A stretch of DNA of 64,000 nt from contig CAYTTR010000010.1 of assembly GCA_964440805.1 (NCBI GenBank), forward strand, positions 1 through 64,000, read 5' to 3'. Positions 16,536 through 24,775 of this stretch are shown here, one piece after another. The notes under the pieces were generated by a model, which was not told where the DNA came from, did no database searches, and was given only the letters and a program-made list of their open reading frames with translations. Positions within the stretch are counted from its first letter, which is position 1; each line of letters opens with the position of its first letter. A program made the translations under genes and the position numbers. The DNA is from CAYTTR01 sp964440805 (GTDB lineage: Bacteria > Acidobacteriota > Aminicenantia > Aminicenantales > Aminicenantaceae).

Positions 16536-19076
16536 ATGCTGGAATTATACGAGAAACAGGTAAAAGAAAGGAAAGAAAAAGGCATTCCTCCTCTTCCTCT
16601 GAATCCTGAGCTTACTCGGGAAATTTGTCGCCTTTTGGAGCAACCTCCACAAGAAAAAGAAGAATATTTGTTGAATTTATTGAAATACCGGGTTTCTCCA
16701 GGAGTTGATCCGGCTGCCAAAGTCAAGGCTGAATGGCTGGCTGCTATTGCCAAGGGAGAAAAAAAGTCTTTAGTGGTTTCGGCCAAAGAGGCTGTTTTTC
16801 TCCTGGGGACAATGCTGGGTGGTTATAATGTTGAGCCACTCATAGATTTGCTGAAAGATCCAATTTTACTGGAAGAAGCAGCTAATGCCTTAAAAAAAAT
16901 TATTCTTGTCTACGGAGCTTATCAGCAAATAAAGGAAATAGCTGAAAAAAATTCCCAGGCCAAAAAGGTCATCCAATCATGGGCAGATGGGGAGTGGTTT
17001 CACTCGAAGCCTCCTTTACCTGATAGATTGGAGGGCAAGGTTTTCAAAGTGGATGGTGAAATCAATACTGATGACCTATCTCCTGCCAGACATGCTTGGA
17101 GTCGTCCGGATATACCGCTTCATGCCTTGTCTATGGGTGAAACCCGTTTTCAGGGAGGGATTGAGACCATTCATGAGTTTAGAAAAGATGGCTTTAAAGT
17201 GTTTTTTGTAGGAGATGTAGTGGGGACTGGTTCGTCCCGGAAATCAGCTACCAATTCCCTCATGTGGCATATTGGAGAAGATATCCCTTTTGTTCCCAAT
17301 AAACGTAGAGGGGGCGTGGTTATAGGTGGTTTAATTGCTCCTATTTTTTTCAACACAGTTGAGGATTCAGGGGGATTGCCCATTGTTTGTGATGTTACCA
17401 AGATTAAAACAGGTGACCTCATTACAATTGATTTTAAAAGCGGAAAAATTTTAAAAGAAGATGGTCAGGAGTTGAGCCGGTTCAAATTGAAACCACCTAC
17501 TCTTAATGATGAATTCCGGGCAGGGGGACGTTTGAATCTTATTATAGGAAGAACTCTAGCAGAAAAGGCCAGGCAAGACCTAAAAATGACAAAACCCGAG
17601 TTTTTCACTAAAGTCAAATGGCCGGAGCAAAAGAAAGATCAAGGCTTCACGCTGGCCCAGAAAATTGTAGGCCAAGCCTGCGGAGTGAAAGGAGTTCTCC
17701 CGGGGATTTCCTGTGAACCAAAAATGACTACCGTAGGTTCACAGGACACAACCGGCCCTATGACTGCAGATGAGCTTAAAGAGCTGGCCTGTCTTGAATT
17801 TCAATCAGGCCTTTTCATGCAGTCATTTTGCCATACAGCAGCTTATCCAAAATTAGCTGATGTGAAAATGCATAAGTCACTGTCTCAATTCATAATTGAA
17901 CGAAAAGGAGTGTCTCTTAAGCCGGGAGATGGAGTGATTCATTCCTGGTTAAACCGTCTTCTGATTCCGGATACCATGGGCACAGCCGGTGATTCACACA
18001 CTCGGTTCCCTATAGGATTGAGCTTTCCCGCTGGTTCCGGCTTGGTGGCTTTTGCTGGAGCTTTGGGATTCATGCCTCTTGACATGCCTGAGTCGGTTCT
18101 GGTCCGATTTAAAGGAAAATTAAAAACCGGTTTAACTTTGAGGGATGTGGTAAACGCTATTCCATATTTTGCCATTAAAGAGGGATTACTGACAGTGACT
18201 AAAGAAGGAAAAAAAAATATTTTCAACGGCCGTCTTATCGAAATGGAAGGATTACCCAACCTGACGGTTGAACAGGCTTTTGAGCTGACCGATGCCACGG
18301 CTGAGCGCTCAGCCGCAGGAGGAACCATTGATTTATCCTTGGAAAGCGTTGAAAGTTATTTAAAAAGCAATATTGCTTTAATGGAAAAAATGATTAATGA
18401 CGGCTACCGGGACTCCGATACACTTAAAAGACGCATTGAAGAATGCCAGAAATGGCTGAATAATCCTTCTCTTTTACAACGGGATGAGAAGGCGGAATAT
18501 GAAGCAATTATTGAGATTAACCTCGATGAAATCAAGGAACCGATTGTTGCTTGTCCAAATGATCCCGATGATGTTAAACTTCTCTCTCAGGTATCCGGAG
18601 ATAAGATAGAGGAAGTATTCATTGGTTCCTGTATGACCAACATCGGTCATTTCAGGGCAGCCGGCAAGATATTCCAAGATGAAGGTTATTTAAATACCCG
18701 CATCTGGTTGACTCCGCCAACAAAAATGGATCGGGCTCAGTTAATAAGGGAAGGATACTATTCGATTTACTCCGAAGTTGGAGCCAGGATAGAAATTCCG
18801 GGTTGTTCCTTATGTATGGGCAACCAGGCAAGAGTCAGACCCGGAGCCACCATAATTTCTACCTCAACCAGAAATTTCGACAACCGGATGGGGGACGGAG
18901 CCAGAGTTTACCTGGGTTCAGCGGAGCTGGCTTCTGTCTCAGCTCTTGAAGGAAATCTGCCAACACCGGAAAAATATTTTGAAGTGATGGAAAAGAAGGT
19001 TCTGTCCCACAAGAATGAAATTTACCGCTATCTCCAGTTTGACAGAATGGCTGAAACTTCTCTGGATTATTTCTAA
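16536..19076 (+). CDS. acnB: Aconitate hydratase B
   Basis: Interconverts citrate and isocitrate; AcnB enzymes often also act on 2-methylisocitrate. The sequence follows E. coli AcnB closely along its length: N-terminal HEAT-like domain (ELYEKQVKERKEKGIPPLPL), swivel domain with NTDDLSPARHAWSRPDIPLHA and GDVVGTGSSRKSATNS, then the catalytic domains. The 4Fe-4S ligands are Cys699 (GSCMTNIG) and Cys757 and Cys760 (GCSLCMGN). The ATG at 16536 is chosen because it aligns with known N-termini and has GGAG at 16526-16529; upstream in-frame ATGs at 16524 and 16530 lack a site. It is divergent from icd, the next pathway step. Confidence 0.96.
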   Translation: MLELYEKQVKERKEKGIPPLPLNPELTREICRLLEQPPQEKEEYLLNLLKYRVSPGVDPAAKVKAEWLAAIAKGEKKSLVVSAKEAVFLLGTMLGGYNVEPLIDLLKDPILLEEAANALKKIILVYGAYQQIKEIAEKNSQAKKVIQSWADGEWFHSKPPLPDRLEGKVFKVDGEINTDDLSPARHAWSRPDIPLHALSMGETRFQGGIETIHEFRKDGFKVFFVGDVVGTGSSRKSATNSLMWHIGEDIPFVPNKRRGGVVIGGLIAPIFFNTVEDSGGLPIVCDVTKIKTGDLITIDFKSGKILKEDGQELSRFKLKPPTLNDEFRAGGRLNLIIGRTLAEKARQDLKMTKPEFFTKVKWPEQKKDQGFTLAQKIVGQACGVKGVLPGISCEPKMTTVGSQDTTGPMTADELKELACLEFQSGLFMQSFCHTAAYPKLADVKMHKSLSQFIIERKGVSLKPGDGVIHSWLNRLLIPDTMGTAGDSHTRFPIGLSFPAGSGLVAFAGALGFMPLDMPESVLVRFKGKLKTGLTLRDVVNAIPYFAIKEGLLTVTKEGKKNIFNGRLIEMEGLPNLTVEQAFELTDATAERSAAGGTIDLSLESVESYLKSNIALMEKMINDGYRDSDTLKRRIEECQKWLNNPSLLQRDEKAEYEAIIEINLDEIKEPIVACPNDPDDVKLLSQVSGDKIEEVFIGSCMTNIGHFRAAGKIFQDEGYLNTRIWLTPPTKMDRAQLIREGYYSIYSEVGARIEIPGCSLCMGNQARVRPGATIISTSTRNFDNRMGDGARVYLGSAELASVSALEGNLPTPEKYFEVMEKKVLSHKNEIYRYLQFDRMAETSLDYF

Positions 19077-19086
19077 AGAAAAATTA

Positions 19087-19114
19087 TTTCCACCAAGATA
19101 ATCTTGCTTATAAT
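19087..19114 (+). promoter_or_regulatory. Possible promoter for the EF-Tu-domain-like gene
   Basis: TATAAT at 19109-19114 is perfect; TTTCCA at 19087-19092, 16 bp upstream, matches four of six -35 positions. It lies in the 80-bp gap after acnB. Confidence 0.35.
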
Positions 19115-19156
19115 CATCGATTTTGGTAGCCTTAAAGAAGCTGTAAGGAGGTCATT

Positions 19157-19420
19157 ATGGAGGAAAAAATAGGTCAAATAACCCATTATTTTTCCAAGAT
19201 TGGAGTCGGCGTTCTTCAAATCACTAATGGAGAAATTAAAGTAGGAGACACTATCCATATCAAAGGTCATACCACTGAGCTCTATCAGAAAGTTCAATCC
19301 ATGCAGGTCGAGCATAATCCGGTAGAGTTAGCCCGAGCAGGAGATGAAGTAGGGTTAAAAGTTGAGGGGCCGGTTAGAGAAAATGATACAGTTTATAAAA
19401 TTACCGGGGAAGAAGAATAA
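19157..19420 (+). CDS. Small translation-elongation-factor-like beta-barrel protein
   Basis: An 87-residue protein that looks like an isolated EF-Tu domain 2 barrel: GQITHYFSKIGVGVLQI, then GEIKVGDTIHIKGHTTEL and AGDEVGLKVEGPVRENDTVYKI. Such stand-alone proteins are annotated as translation elongation factor-like and occur in several bacteria and archaea; their function is unknown to me. There is no GTPase domain. A GGAGG at 19145-19149 supports the ATG. It sits between acnB and the methylmalonyl-CoA mutase genes on the same strand, which may mean co-transcription but not necessarily a shared role. Confidence 0.82.
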   Translation: MEEKIGQITHYFSKIGVGVLQITNGEIKVGDTIHIKGHTTELYQKVQSMQVEHNPVELARAGDEVGLKVEGPVRENDTVYKITGEEE

Positions 19421-19460
19421 ATAAAAAACTCTCATTTAATAAATCAGGAAGGGATTAGTC

Positions 19461-21140
19461 TTGAGTGGAAAAAAGAAAACTATAAGTAAATTGGAAAAGG
19501 AATTAAACGACTGGAAAAATAGTCTTTATAAGAAAAAAATATCTCAAGTTCAGGGTGAAAAAAAAGTTTTTACCACTGTCTCAGGAAAGGATATAAAAGA
19601 GCTCTACACTCCTCTTGATATTCAAAACTTGGATTACCTGCAAGACTTGGGTTTTCCGGGTGAATTTCCTTTTACCCGGGGAATACATCCTACCATGTAC
19701 AGGGGCCGGCTCTGGACCATGCGCCAGTTTTCCGGATTTGGTACTGCCGAAGATACCAACAAACGCTACAAATATCTTCTTTCCCACGGACAGACAGGAT
19801 TAAGTGTAGCTTTTCATCTGCCTACATTAATGGGAATAGATTCAGATCATCCGCTGGCCAAAGGTGAGATTGGCACGTGTGGAGTAGCAGTTGATTCCTT
19901 AGCCGATATGGAAATTCTTTTTGACGGCATTCCTTTGGATAAAGTATCAACATCAATGACCATAAATCCACCAGCCGCTCTCCTTTGGGCCATGTATATT
20001 GCTGTTGGAGAAAAACAGGGAGTTCCTCCGGAAAAGCTTTCCGGTACTATTCAGAATGATATTCTCAAAGAATATATTGCCCAGAAAACATTCGTTTTTC
20101 CTCCTAAACCATCAATGAAGCTAATAGTTGACACTTTCGAATATGGAGCCAAGAAAGTGCCGCGCTGGAACACCGTTTCCATATCTGGTTATCATATCAG
20201 GGAAGCCGGCTCTACTGCCGCCCAAGAACTGGCTTTTACCCTTCGTGATGGAATTGAATATGTGGAGTGGGCCAGAGCCAGGGGGCTTAAAGTCGATGAT
20301 TTCGCTCCCCGCCTTTCTTTCTTTTTTAATGCTCATAATGATCTTTTTGAAGAAGTCGCTAAGTACAGAGCAGCCCGCAGTCTCTGGGCGGAAATAATGA
20401 GGAATAGATTTCAGGCCAAGAATCCTCGTTCCTGGTGGCTGAGATTTCATACTCAAACATCCGGCGTTTCTCTTATGGCCCAGCAGCCATACAATAATGT
20501 AATCAGAGTAGCTATCCAGGCGTTGGCTGCGGTTTTAGGAGGAACTCAATCTCTTCATACTAATTCCTTAGATGAAACCTATGCCTTGCCCTCTGAGCAG
20601 GCAGTGACTATAGCCCTTAGAACCCAACAAGTTATTGCCCATGAAAGCGGTGTAGCCAACACAATTGATCCCTTAGCCGGTTCCTATTTTGTGGAAAAAC
20701 TTACAGAAGAAATGAAAGCAGAGGCAGAAGATTATATCAGGAAAATTGATGATATGGGAGGAATGGTCAAAGCCATTGAAATGGGATTTCCCCAGCAGGA
20801 AATCATGAACAGTGCCTATGACTATCAGAAGGCTGTGGATAAAAAAGAAAAAATTATTGTGGGAGTCAATGCTTTCCAGATGAAGCATAAACCTATTCCT
20901 CTTTTAGAAATTGATGATTCAGTGGCTGAGCAGCAGCTTGAAAGATTGAAAAATGTCAGAAAGACCAGAAATTCTTCGAAAGTAAAGGAAACACTTAAGA
21001 ATTTAAAGAAAGCTGCCCAGGATGATCTCAATTTGATGCCTTATATTATTCAGAGTGTTAAAAGTTATGCTACCCTGGGCGAAATTATGGATGCCTTAAA
21101 AGAAGTATATGGAGAATATCGTGAACCAGCCACTTATTGA
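19461..21140 (+). CDS. Methylmalonyl-CoA mutase, catalytic (large) subunit
   Basis: Adenosylcobalamin-dependent isomerase between methylmalonyl-CoA and succinyl-CoA. The 559-residue protein is the TIM-barrel catalytic chain without the cobalamin domain, which is encoded separately just downstream. Family blocks include FPFTRGIHPTMYRGRLWTMRQFSGFG, TSMTINPPA, GYHIREAGSTA and QTSGVSLMAQQPYNN. The start is a TTG at 19461 with GGAAGG 6 bp upstream; the next in-frame Met is inside the catalytic domain. With acyl-CoA dehydrogenase elsewhere and SucCD nearby, it probably feeds propionyl units from amino acids into the TCA cycle. Confidence 0.95.
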   Translation: MSGKKKTISKLEKELNDWKNSLYKKKISQVQGEKKVFTTVSGKDIKELYTPLDIQNLDYLQDLGFPGEFPFTRGIHPTMYRGRLWTMRQFSGFGTAEDTNKRYKYLLSHGQTGLSVAFHLPTLMGIDSDHPLAKGEIGTCGVAVDSLADMEILFDGIPLDKVSTSMTINPPAALLWAMYIAVGEKQGVPPEKLSGTIQNDILKEYIAQKTFVFPPKPSMKLIVDTFEYGAKKVPRWNTVSISGYHIREAGSTAAQELAFTLRDGIEYVEWARARGLKVDDFAPRLSFFFNAHNDLFEEVAKYRAARSLWAEIMRNRFQAKNPRSWWLRFHTQTSGVSLMAQQPYNNVIRVAIQALAAVLGGTQSLHTNSLDETYALPSEQAVTIALRTQQVIAHESGVANTIDPLAGSYFVEKLTEEMKAEAEDYIRKIDDMGGMVKAIEMGFPQQEIMNSAYDYQKAVDKKEKIIVGVNAFQMKHKPIPLLEIDDSVAEQQLERLKNVRKTRNSSKVKETLKNLKKAAQDDLNLMPYIIQSVKSYATLGEIMDALKEVYGEYREPATY

Positions 21141-21196
21141 CAAAAGAAAAAACTTTTCAATTGGAACTGAAGAAGATAAGGAAGAAGGAGGCCACT

Positions 21197-21598
21197 ATGG
21201 CTGAGAAAAAATTACGGGTGCTTATTGCTAAACCAGGTCTTGATGGGCATGACCGGGGAGCCAAAGTCATTTGCAGAGCCCTCAGAGATGCTGGAATGGA
21301 GGTTATCTATACAGGCTTAAGAAGAACTCCTGAAGAAATAGTTAATACCGCTGTCCAGGAAGATGTTGATCTTATCGGATTAAGTATTCTCTCCGGGGCT
21401 CATCATGTTCTTTTTCCCAGGGTAATGTCTCTGCTTAAAGAAATAGACGCTTCAGATATTAAGGTAATGGCAGGAGGCATAATTCCGGAAAAGGATGTTC
21501 CTTTTCTTAAAGAAATCGGCATCAAGGAAATTTTTCTTCCCGGCTCTTCTACTGATGATATTGTTGACTGGATTAAGAAAAATATCCCAGGCAGGTAA
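21197..21598 (+). CDS. Methylmalonyl-CoA mutase, cobalamin-binding subunit
   Basis: A 133-residue B12-binding flavodoxin-like chain that partners the preceding catalytic subunit. The DxHxxG motif is present as DGHDRG with the cobalt-ligating His18; LSILSGAHH and the MAGGIIPEKD and LPGSSTDDIVDWI blocks complete the fold. The ATG at 21197 is chosen for its GGAGG at 21187-21191; a TTG-started reading from 21137 would overlap the large subunit gene and add a lysine-rich tail unlike the family. Split alpha/beta mutases of this kind occur in many bacteria and archaea. Confidence 0.94.
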   Translation: MAEKKLRVLIAKPGLDGHDRGAKVICRALRDAGMEVIYTGLRRTPEEIVNTAVQEDVDLIGLSILSGAHHVLFPRVMSLLKEIDASDIKVMAGGIIPEKDVPFLKEIGIKEIFLPGSSTDDIVDWIKKNIPGR

Positions 21599-21659
21599 AC
21601 CAAGAGCAATGTTTTACTTGACATTGTTTTTTTATTTATGGTAATCAAAATTAATAATA

Positions 21660-22559
21660 ATGGAGAAAAAAAGGATATCTTTAATCATCATCCCTCATGG
21701 CCAAGGAAAACAGCGTATTATTTCCTTTTCTAAGAGAAAAATAAGATTTTTTAGGGGATTAGGATTATTTTTTATTTTAGTTCTGTCTGTTTTCCTGGTG
21801 GATTACTTTACCATGAATGTAACCAGAGAAAAATATCAGGAACTTTTAGAAGAAAATAAACAGTACAAACAAACATTGATTTCTTATCAGGATTCTATTA
21901 CCCGGTTGAAATCAACTGTTGATACTTTTGAACAATATGCTAAAAAACTCAATATCATGGCTGGATTGAAATCCACGGATATAATGGAAGCCAGCCCCGG
22001 AGTAGGTAGTGGAACCGAAGAACAGGGTCAAGTCTCTCTTCCTTCTTCGCCTCCACAGGATTTGAACTTACAAAGAATAGAATCTTTAAAGCAAAAGGCT
22101 GAAGGAATTGAGAAAAACCTGAACATCTTAGCCTCTCATTTCGAGGAACAAGCCTTGAAGCTTTCAGCCACTCCGACCATTTGGCCCACTAAAGGCTGGG
22201 TTACTTCTCCATATGGATGGAGGGATGATCCTTTTACCGGGAAAAGGACTTTTCATTGGGGAATTGATATTGCCACTCATTATGGAAACCCGGTGGCAGC
22301 CACAGCAGATGGAGTAGTGATTCAGACCAAATTAGAAAAAATTGGCGGTAACACCATCAAAATAAGCCATCGGGGGGGATATACCACCATCTACTGCCAC
22401 TTAAGTAAATTTCTGGTCAAACCTGGTCAGAAGGTAAAACGGGGAGAGACCATCGGCCTGGTGGGGAGCACTGGAAAAGCCTTGGGGCCTCATGTTCATT
22501 ACGAGATAAAACGTGATGGAAAATCCCTTAATCCCTACTATTACATCCTCGAAGAATAA
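21660..22559 (+). CDS. Membrane-anchored M23 peptidase (LytM/NlpD type)
   Basis: A 299-residue envelope protein expected to cut peptidoglycan cross-bridges or to activate amidases. One N-terminal membrane helix (about 33-50) is followed by a coiled coil (about 55-105), a linker, and a LytM domain near 175-298. Zinc-site motifs are HWGID (HxxxD) and HVHYE (HxH), both intact, so it may be catalytically active. No ribosome-binding site precedes the ATG at 21660, and TTGACA at 21618-21623 lies so close that the message could be nearly leaderless. It stands alone between methylmalonyl-CoA mutase and fmt. Confidence 0.88.
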   Translation: MEKKRISLIIIPHGQGKQRIISFSKRKIRFFRGLGLFFILVLSVFLVDYFTMNVTREKYQELLEENKQYKQTLISYQDSITRLKSTVDTFEQYAKKLNIMAGLKSTDIMEASPGVGSGTEEQGQVSLPSSPPQDLNLQRIESLKQKAEGIEKNLNILASHFEEQALKLSATPTIWPTKGWVTSPYGWRDDPFTGKRTFHWGIDIATHYGNPVAATADGVVIQTKLEKIGGNTIKISHRGGYTTIYCHLSKFLVKPGQKVKRGETIGLVGSTGKALGPHVHYEIKRDGKSLNPYYYILEE

Positions 22560-22577
22560 AATTTGTTGACTGATTTG

Positions 22578-22622
22578 GTTTCTTATGTTTCTCTAGTTTC
22601 TTAAGTTTGTTTTGTTGGTTTC
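22578..22622 (+). repeat. Five tandem 9-bp repeats in the gap before fmt
   Basis: Consecutive 9-mers GTTTCTTAT, GTTTCTCTA, GTTTCTTAA, GTTTGTTTT and GTTGGTTTC fill the 73-bp space between the convergent M23 and fmt genes. The period and pyrimidine-rich unit match arrays at 24141, 36075 and 16326. Confidence 0.7.
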
Positions 22623-22632
22623 ACCCTGAATG

Positions 22633-23571
22633 TTAACCAAAAAAGGTTGATTCCGGTTTTATCTTTTGTCCCAGAGAGAATGAGTAAGCACTCATAGGCT
22701 TTTTATTTTGCGGCTGGAGGGAAGTTATCAGGAAAATGCTTCCTCCACCGCAGCAAATCTGGATTCCTGCTTTATCTGCTTTGAGGATCAATCCGGCTTG
22801 TTTATCCGAACTGGTTTTTTCTGGAAGAGCCCGGCCGGAAAGAATTTTCAGTCTCTTACCTTGAAAGTATGTATAAGCTGAAGGCCAAGGTGTGAAAGCC
22901 CGGACTTTTCGTTCAATTGCTGTCGCCTCCTGGTTCCAGTCTATCAAACCTTCTTCTTTGTCTATCTTGGGAGCATAGGTAGCCTGGGAATGATCTTGTT
23001 TCTGGGGAGTAATTTCATCGAGATGAGACAGCGTATTTACAAGAAGTTCGGCTCCCTTTTCAGCCAGTCGCATTTCTAATTCTCCTGCTGTTTCATAAGG
23101 GAGGACGGCTACTCCCATCCGAGTAAGAATATCTCCTTCGTCCATTTTTTCATTCAATCTGATTATAGTAACGCCTGTTATTTCTTCTCCTTTTAGAATG
23201 GCTCTGGCAACAGGAGCTGCTCCTCGGTAGTGGGGGAGGAGGGAAAAATGTACATTGAAAAATCCATGAGGAGGAACTTCGAGCAGCTTAGAGGGAATGA
23301 TTTGGCCATAAGCCACAACCACACAGACATCAGGGTTCAGGGAGGAAATAACGGACAGTGCATTTGGATCTTTTCTTATACTCTGAGGTTGATAAACCTG
23401 GATATTCCTATCCAGAGCGAATCGTTTAACAGGACATGAGGTGAGTTTTTTTCCTCTTCCGGAGGGCCTGTCAGGCTGACAGATAATTAAGGGAATCTGG
23501 TGACCATATTTCAGTAACTTTTCAAGGGAAGGAAGGGCACAAGCTGGACTACCCAGAAAAACGATTTTCAT
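22633..23571 (-). CDS. fmt: Methionyl-tRNA formyltransferase
   Basis: Formylates initiator Met-tRNA using 10-formyltetrahydrofolate. NVHFSLLPHYRGAAPV holds the catalytic Asn, His and the SLLPxYRGAAP folate-binding loop, and NEKMDEGDIL the catalytic Asp. The C-terminal OB-like tRNA-binding domain (about 205-312) includes AFTPWPSAYTY. The ATG at 23571 is used; the TTG at 23577 would add two residues. The gene starts inside the last 23 bases of def, so deformylase and formyltransferase are coupled, the usual pairing. Confidence 0.95.
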   Translation of the reverse strand: MKIVFLGSPACALPSLEKLLKYGHQIPLIICQPDRPSGRGKKLTSCPVKRFALDRNIQVYQPQSIRKDPNALSVISSLNPDVCVVVAYGQIIPSKLLEVPPHGFFNVHFSLLPHYRGAAPVARAILKGEEITGVTIIRLNEKMDEGDILTRMGVAVLPYETAGELEMRLAEKGAELLVNTLSHLDEITPQKQDHSQATYAPKIDKEEGLIDWNQEATAIERKVRAFTPWPSAYTYFQGKRLKILSGRALPEKTSSDKQAGLILKADKAGIQICCGGGSIFLITSLQPQNKKPMSAYSFSLGQKIKPESTFFG

Positions 23572-24083
23572 TATCAATCAATTCTTTTTTTAGTTTTTTC
23601 CTTAACAAGGACCGTTTTAAAGGAGATAGATGATCGATAAAAAGAATACCATTCAGATGATCAATTTCATGACAAAAAACTCTGGCCAAAAGGCCTTCTG
23701 CTTCAATAATTTTTTCCTGACCTTGCAAATTTAATCCCTTAAGAATTACCCGGAAGGGCCGGTTTACTTTTTCCTGAACTCCTGGTACCGAAAGGCAGGC
23801 TTCCTCCGAAACATCTTCTCCGTCTTTATCCAAAATAACGGGATTTATCAAAATGAAAAGCTGGTTTTTCTTTTCTCCAGCTGTCAGGTCAACAGTAATT
23901 AACCGTAAGCCTCGGTTGACCTGGGGGGCAGCCAAGCCGATTCCGGGTACGGNNNNNNNNNNTATACATTGTTTCCACCATCTTCCGGGCCAGTTCTACG
24001 ATTTCCCGGTTTATATCCTTAATTTCCCGGGAGGGTTTGTGAAGTGCGAGTTGCCCGTACTTGATAATTTGCAGTTTTTCCAT
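23549..24083 (-). CDS. def: Peptide deformylase, interrupted by an assembly gap
   Basis: Removes the N-formyl group from nascent proteins with a metal ion. Ten Ns at 23953-23962 split the gene, but both halves are clear: MEKLQIIKYGQLALHKPS at the start, and GIGLAAPQ, EEACLSVPG (metal-ligand Cys) and HEIDHLNG (metal-ligand His pair and catalytic Glu) downstream of the gap. As written the two halves are in different frames. If the Ns represent zero bases, the frame is restored and reads METMYTVPGIGLAAPQ, exactly the family pattern. The gene therefore looks intact in reality. It overlaps fmt by 23 bases. Confidence 0.9.
23953..23962. other. Ten-N assembly gap within def
   Basis: A run of exactly ten N characters. 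Joining the flanking bases directly gives an uninterrupted def reading frame, so the true missing length is probably zero or a multiple of three. Confidence 0.95.
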
Positions 24084-24140
24084 AATTGAAACATATTTTA
24101 GTCCAAGAAACAAATATATTCAAATGGATTGGCTGATTCA

Positions 24141-24221
24141 GTCTGTTCAGTCTGTTTAGTCTATTCCGTCTGTTTAGTCTATTCCGTCTGTTTAGTCTGT
24201 TCCGTCTGTTTAGTCTATCTG
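24141..24221 (+). repeat. Nine tandem 9-bp repeats (GTCTRTTYM type)
   Basis: Nine consecutive 9-mers of the form GTCTGTTCA, GTCTGTTTA, GTCTATTCC, with an 18-bp alternation of GTCTGTTTA and GTCTATTCC in the middle. They occupy the 292-bp gap upstream of def. I see no promoter or gene in this gap. Confidence 0.85.
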
Positions 24222-24275
24222 GTTTGTCTGGTATAAATGGATGAAAAAGGCGATGTGGGCGAGATAACTGAAACT

Positions 24276-24311
24276 AGATAAACAAGATAAACCAGATAAA
24301 CAAGATAGAGG
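24276..24311 (-). repeat. Four 9-bp repeats in opposite orientation
   Basis: Units AGATAAACA, AGATAAACC, AGATAAACA and AGATAGAGG. Their complement (GTTTATCT-like) resembles the array 55 bp to the left, so the two arrays form a loose inverted pair able to base-pair in part. Confidence 0.65.
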
Positions 24312-24375
24312 AGCGAGTCGGACAAAATGCATCTGCAGGGAAGGACATATGAACATTTTTCATTTTTTTTTATTC

Positions 24376-24735
24376 TCAAGAAGTATTTTTATTTTTCTTA
24401 AAAAGAATAAAACGGTTTCTCTCTAAAGTCTGAAGGAAAAGGGCTAACCGGTCGTAGACTGGATCGATTTTCTCCTGAAATCGCTGTTGAAGACATTCTC
24501 CGATTTCACGGACAGTCTTTTTCCCGTCACATAGTCCCCAAACTTCGCTCCCTATCCGGTCAAGTTTTATCCGGTAATATGGATTTTTCATCCTGGGAAG
24601 TAGATGTTTGACCAGCAGGGGATTTTTAAATTTGTTTTTCAGAAGTATTATCTGTCCCTCTTTATTTTCCCACTTCGTTTTCCGTTCGGGGATCAGGTCA
24701 AGTAGATTTACAGGAGAAGAGCTGAACTTAGTCAC
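24376..24735 (-). CDS. Stand-alone PqqD-like protein
   Basis: A 119-residue soluble protein whose C-terminal 80 residues match the PqqD winged-helix fold, with RIGSEVWGLCDGKKTVREIGECL and the following helix. PqqD domains bind leader peptides and present them to radical SAM enzymes in RiPP pathways, but many stand-alone copies have no known partner. No radical SAM maturase or precursor peptide is seen next to it. It lies 40 bp downstream of the OPT transporter gene on the same strand, so the two are probably co-transcribed. The first 40 residues, lysine-rich, are unassigned. Confidence 0.75.
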   Translation of the reverse strand: MTKFSSSPVNLLDLIPERKTKWENKEGQIILLKNKFKNPLLVKHLLPRMKNPYYRIKLDRIGSEVWGLCDGKKTVREIGECLQQRFQEKIDPVYDRLALFLQTLERNRFILFKKNKNTS

Positions 24736-24775
24736 TTTTTTCTTGAAAATTATTTTTTATCTGGTTAATTTACCA

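Noticed and set aside
24159..24203. Transposon terminal repeats at the 9-bp arrays
   Set aside because: No transposase gene, target duplication or long inverted ends accompany them.
24114..24375. CRISPR array between def and the PqqD-like gene
   Set aside because: Units are 9 bp with no unique spacers; this is a simple tandem repeat.
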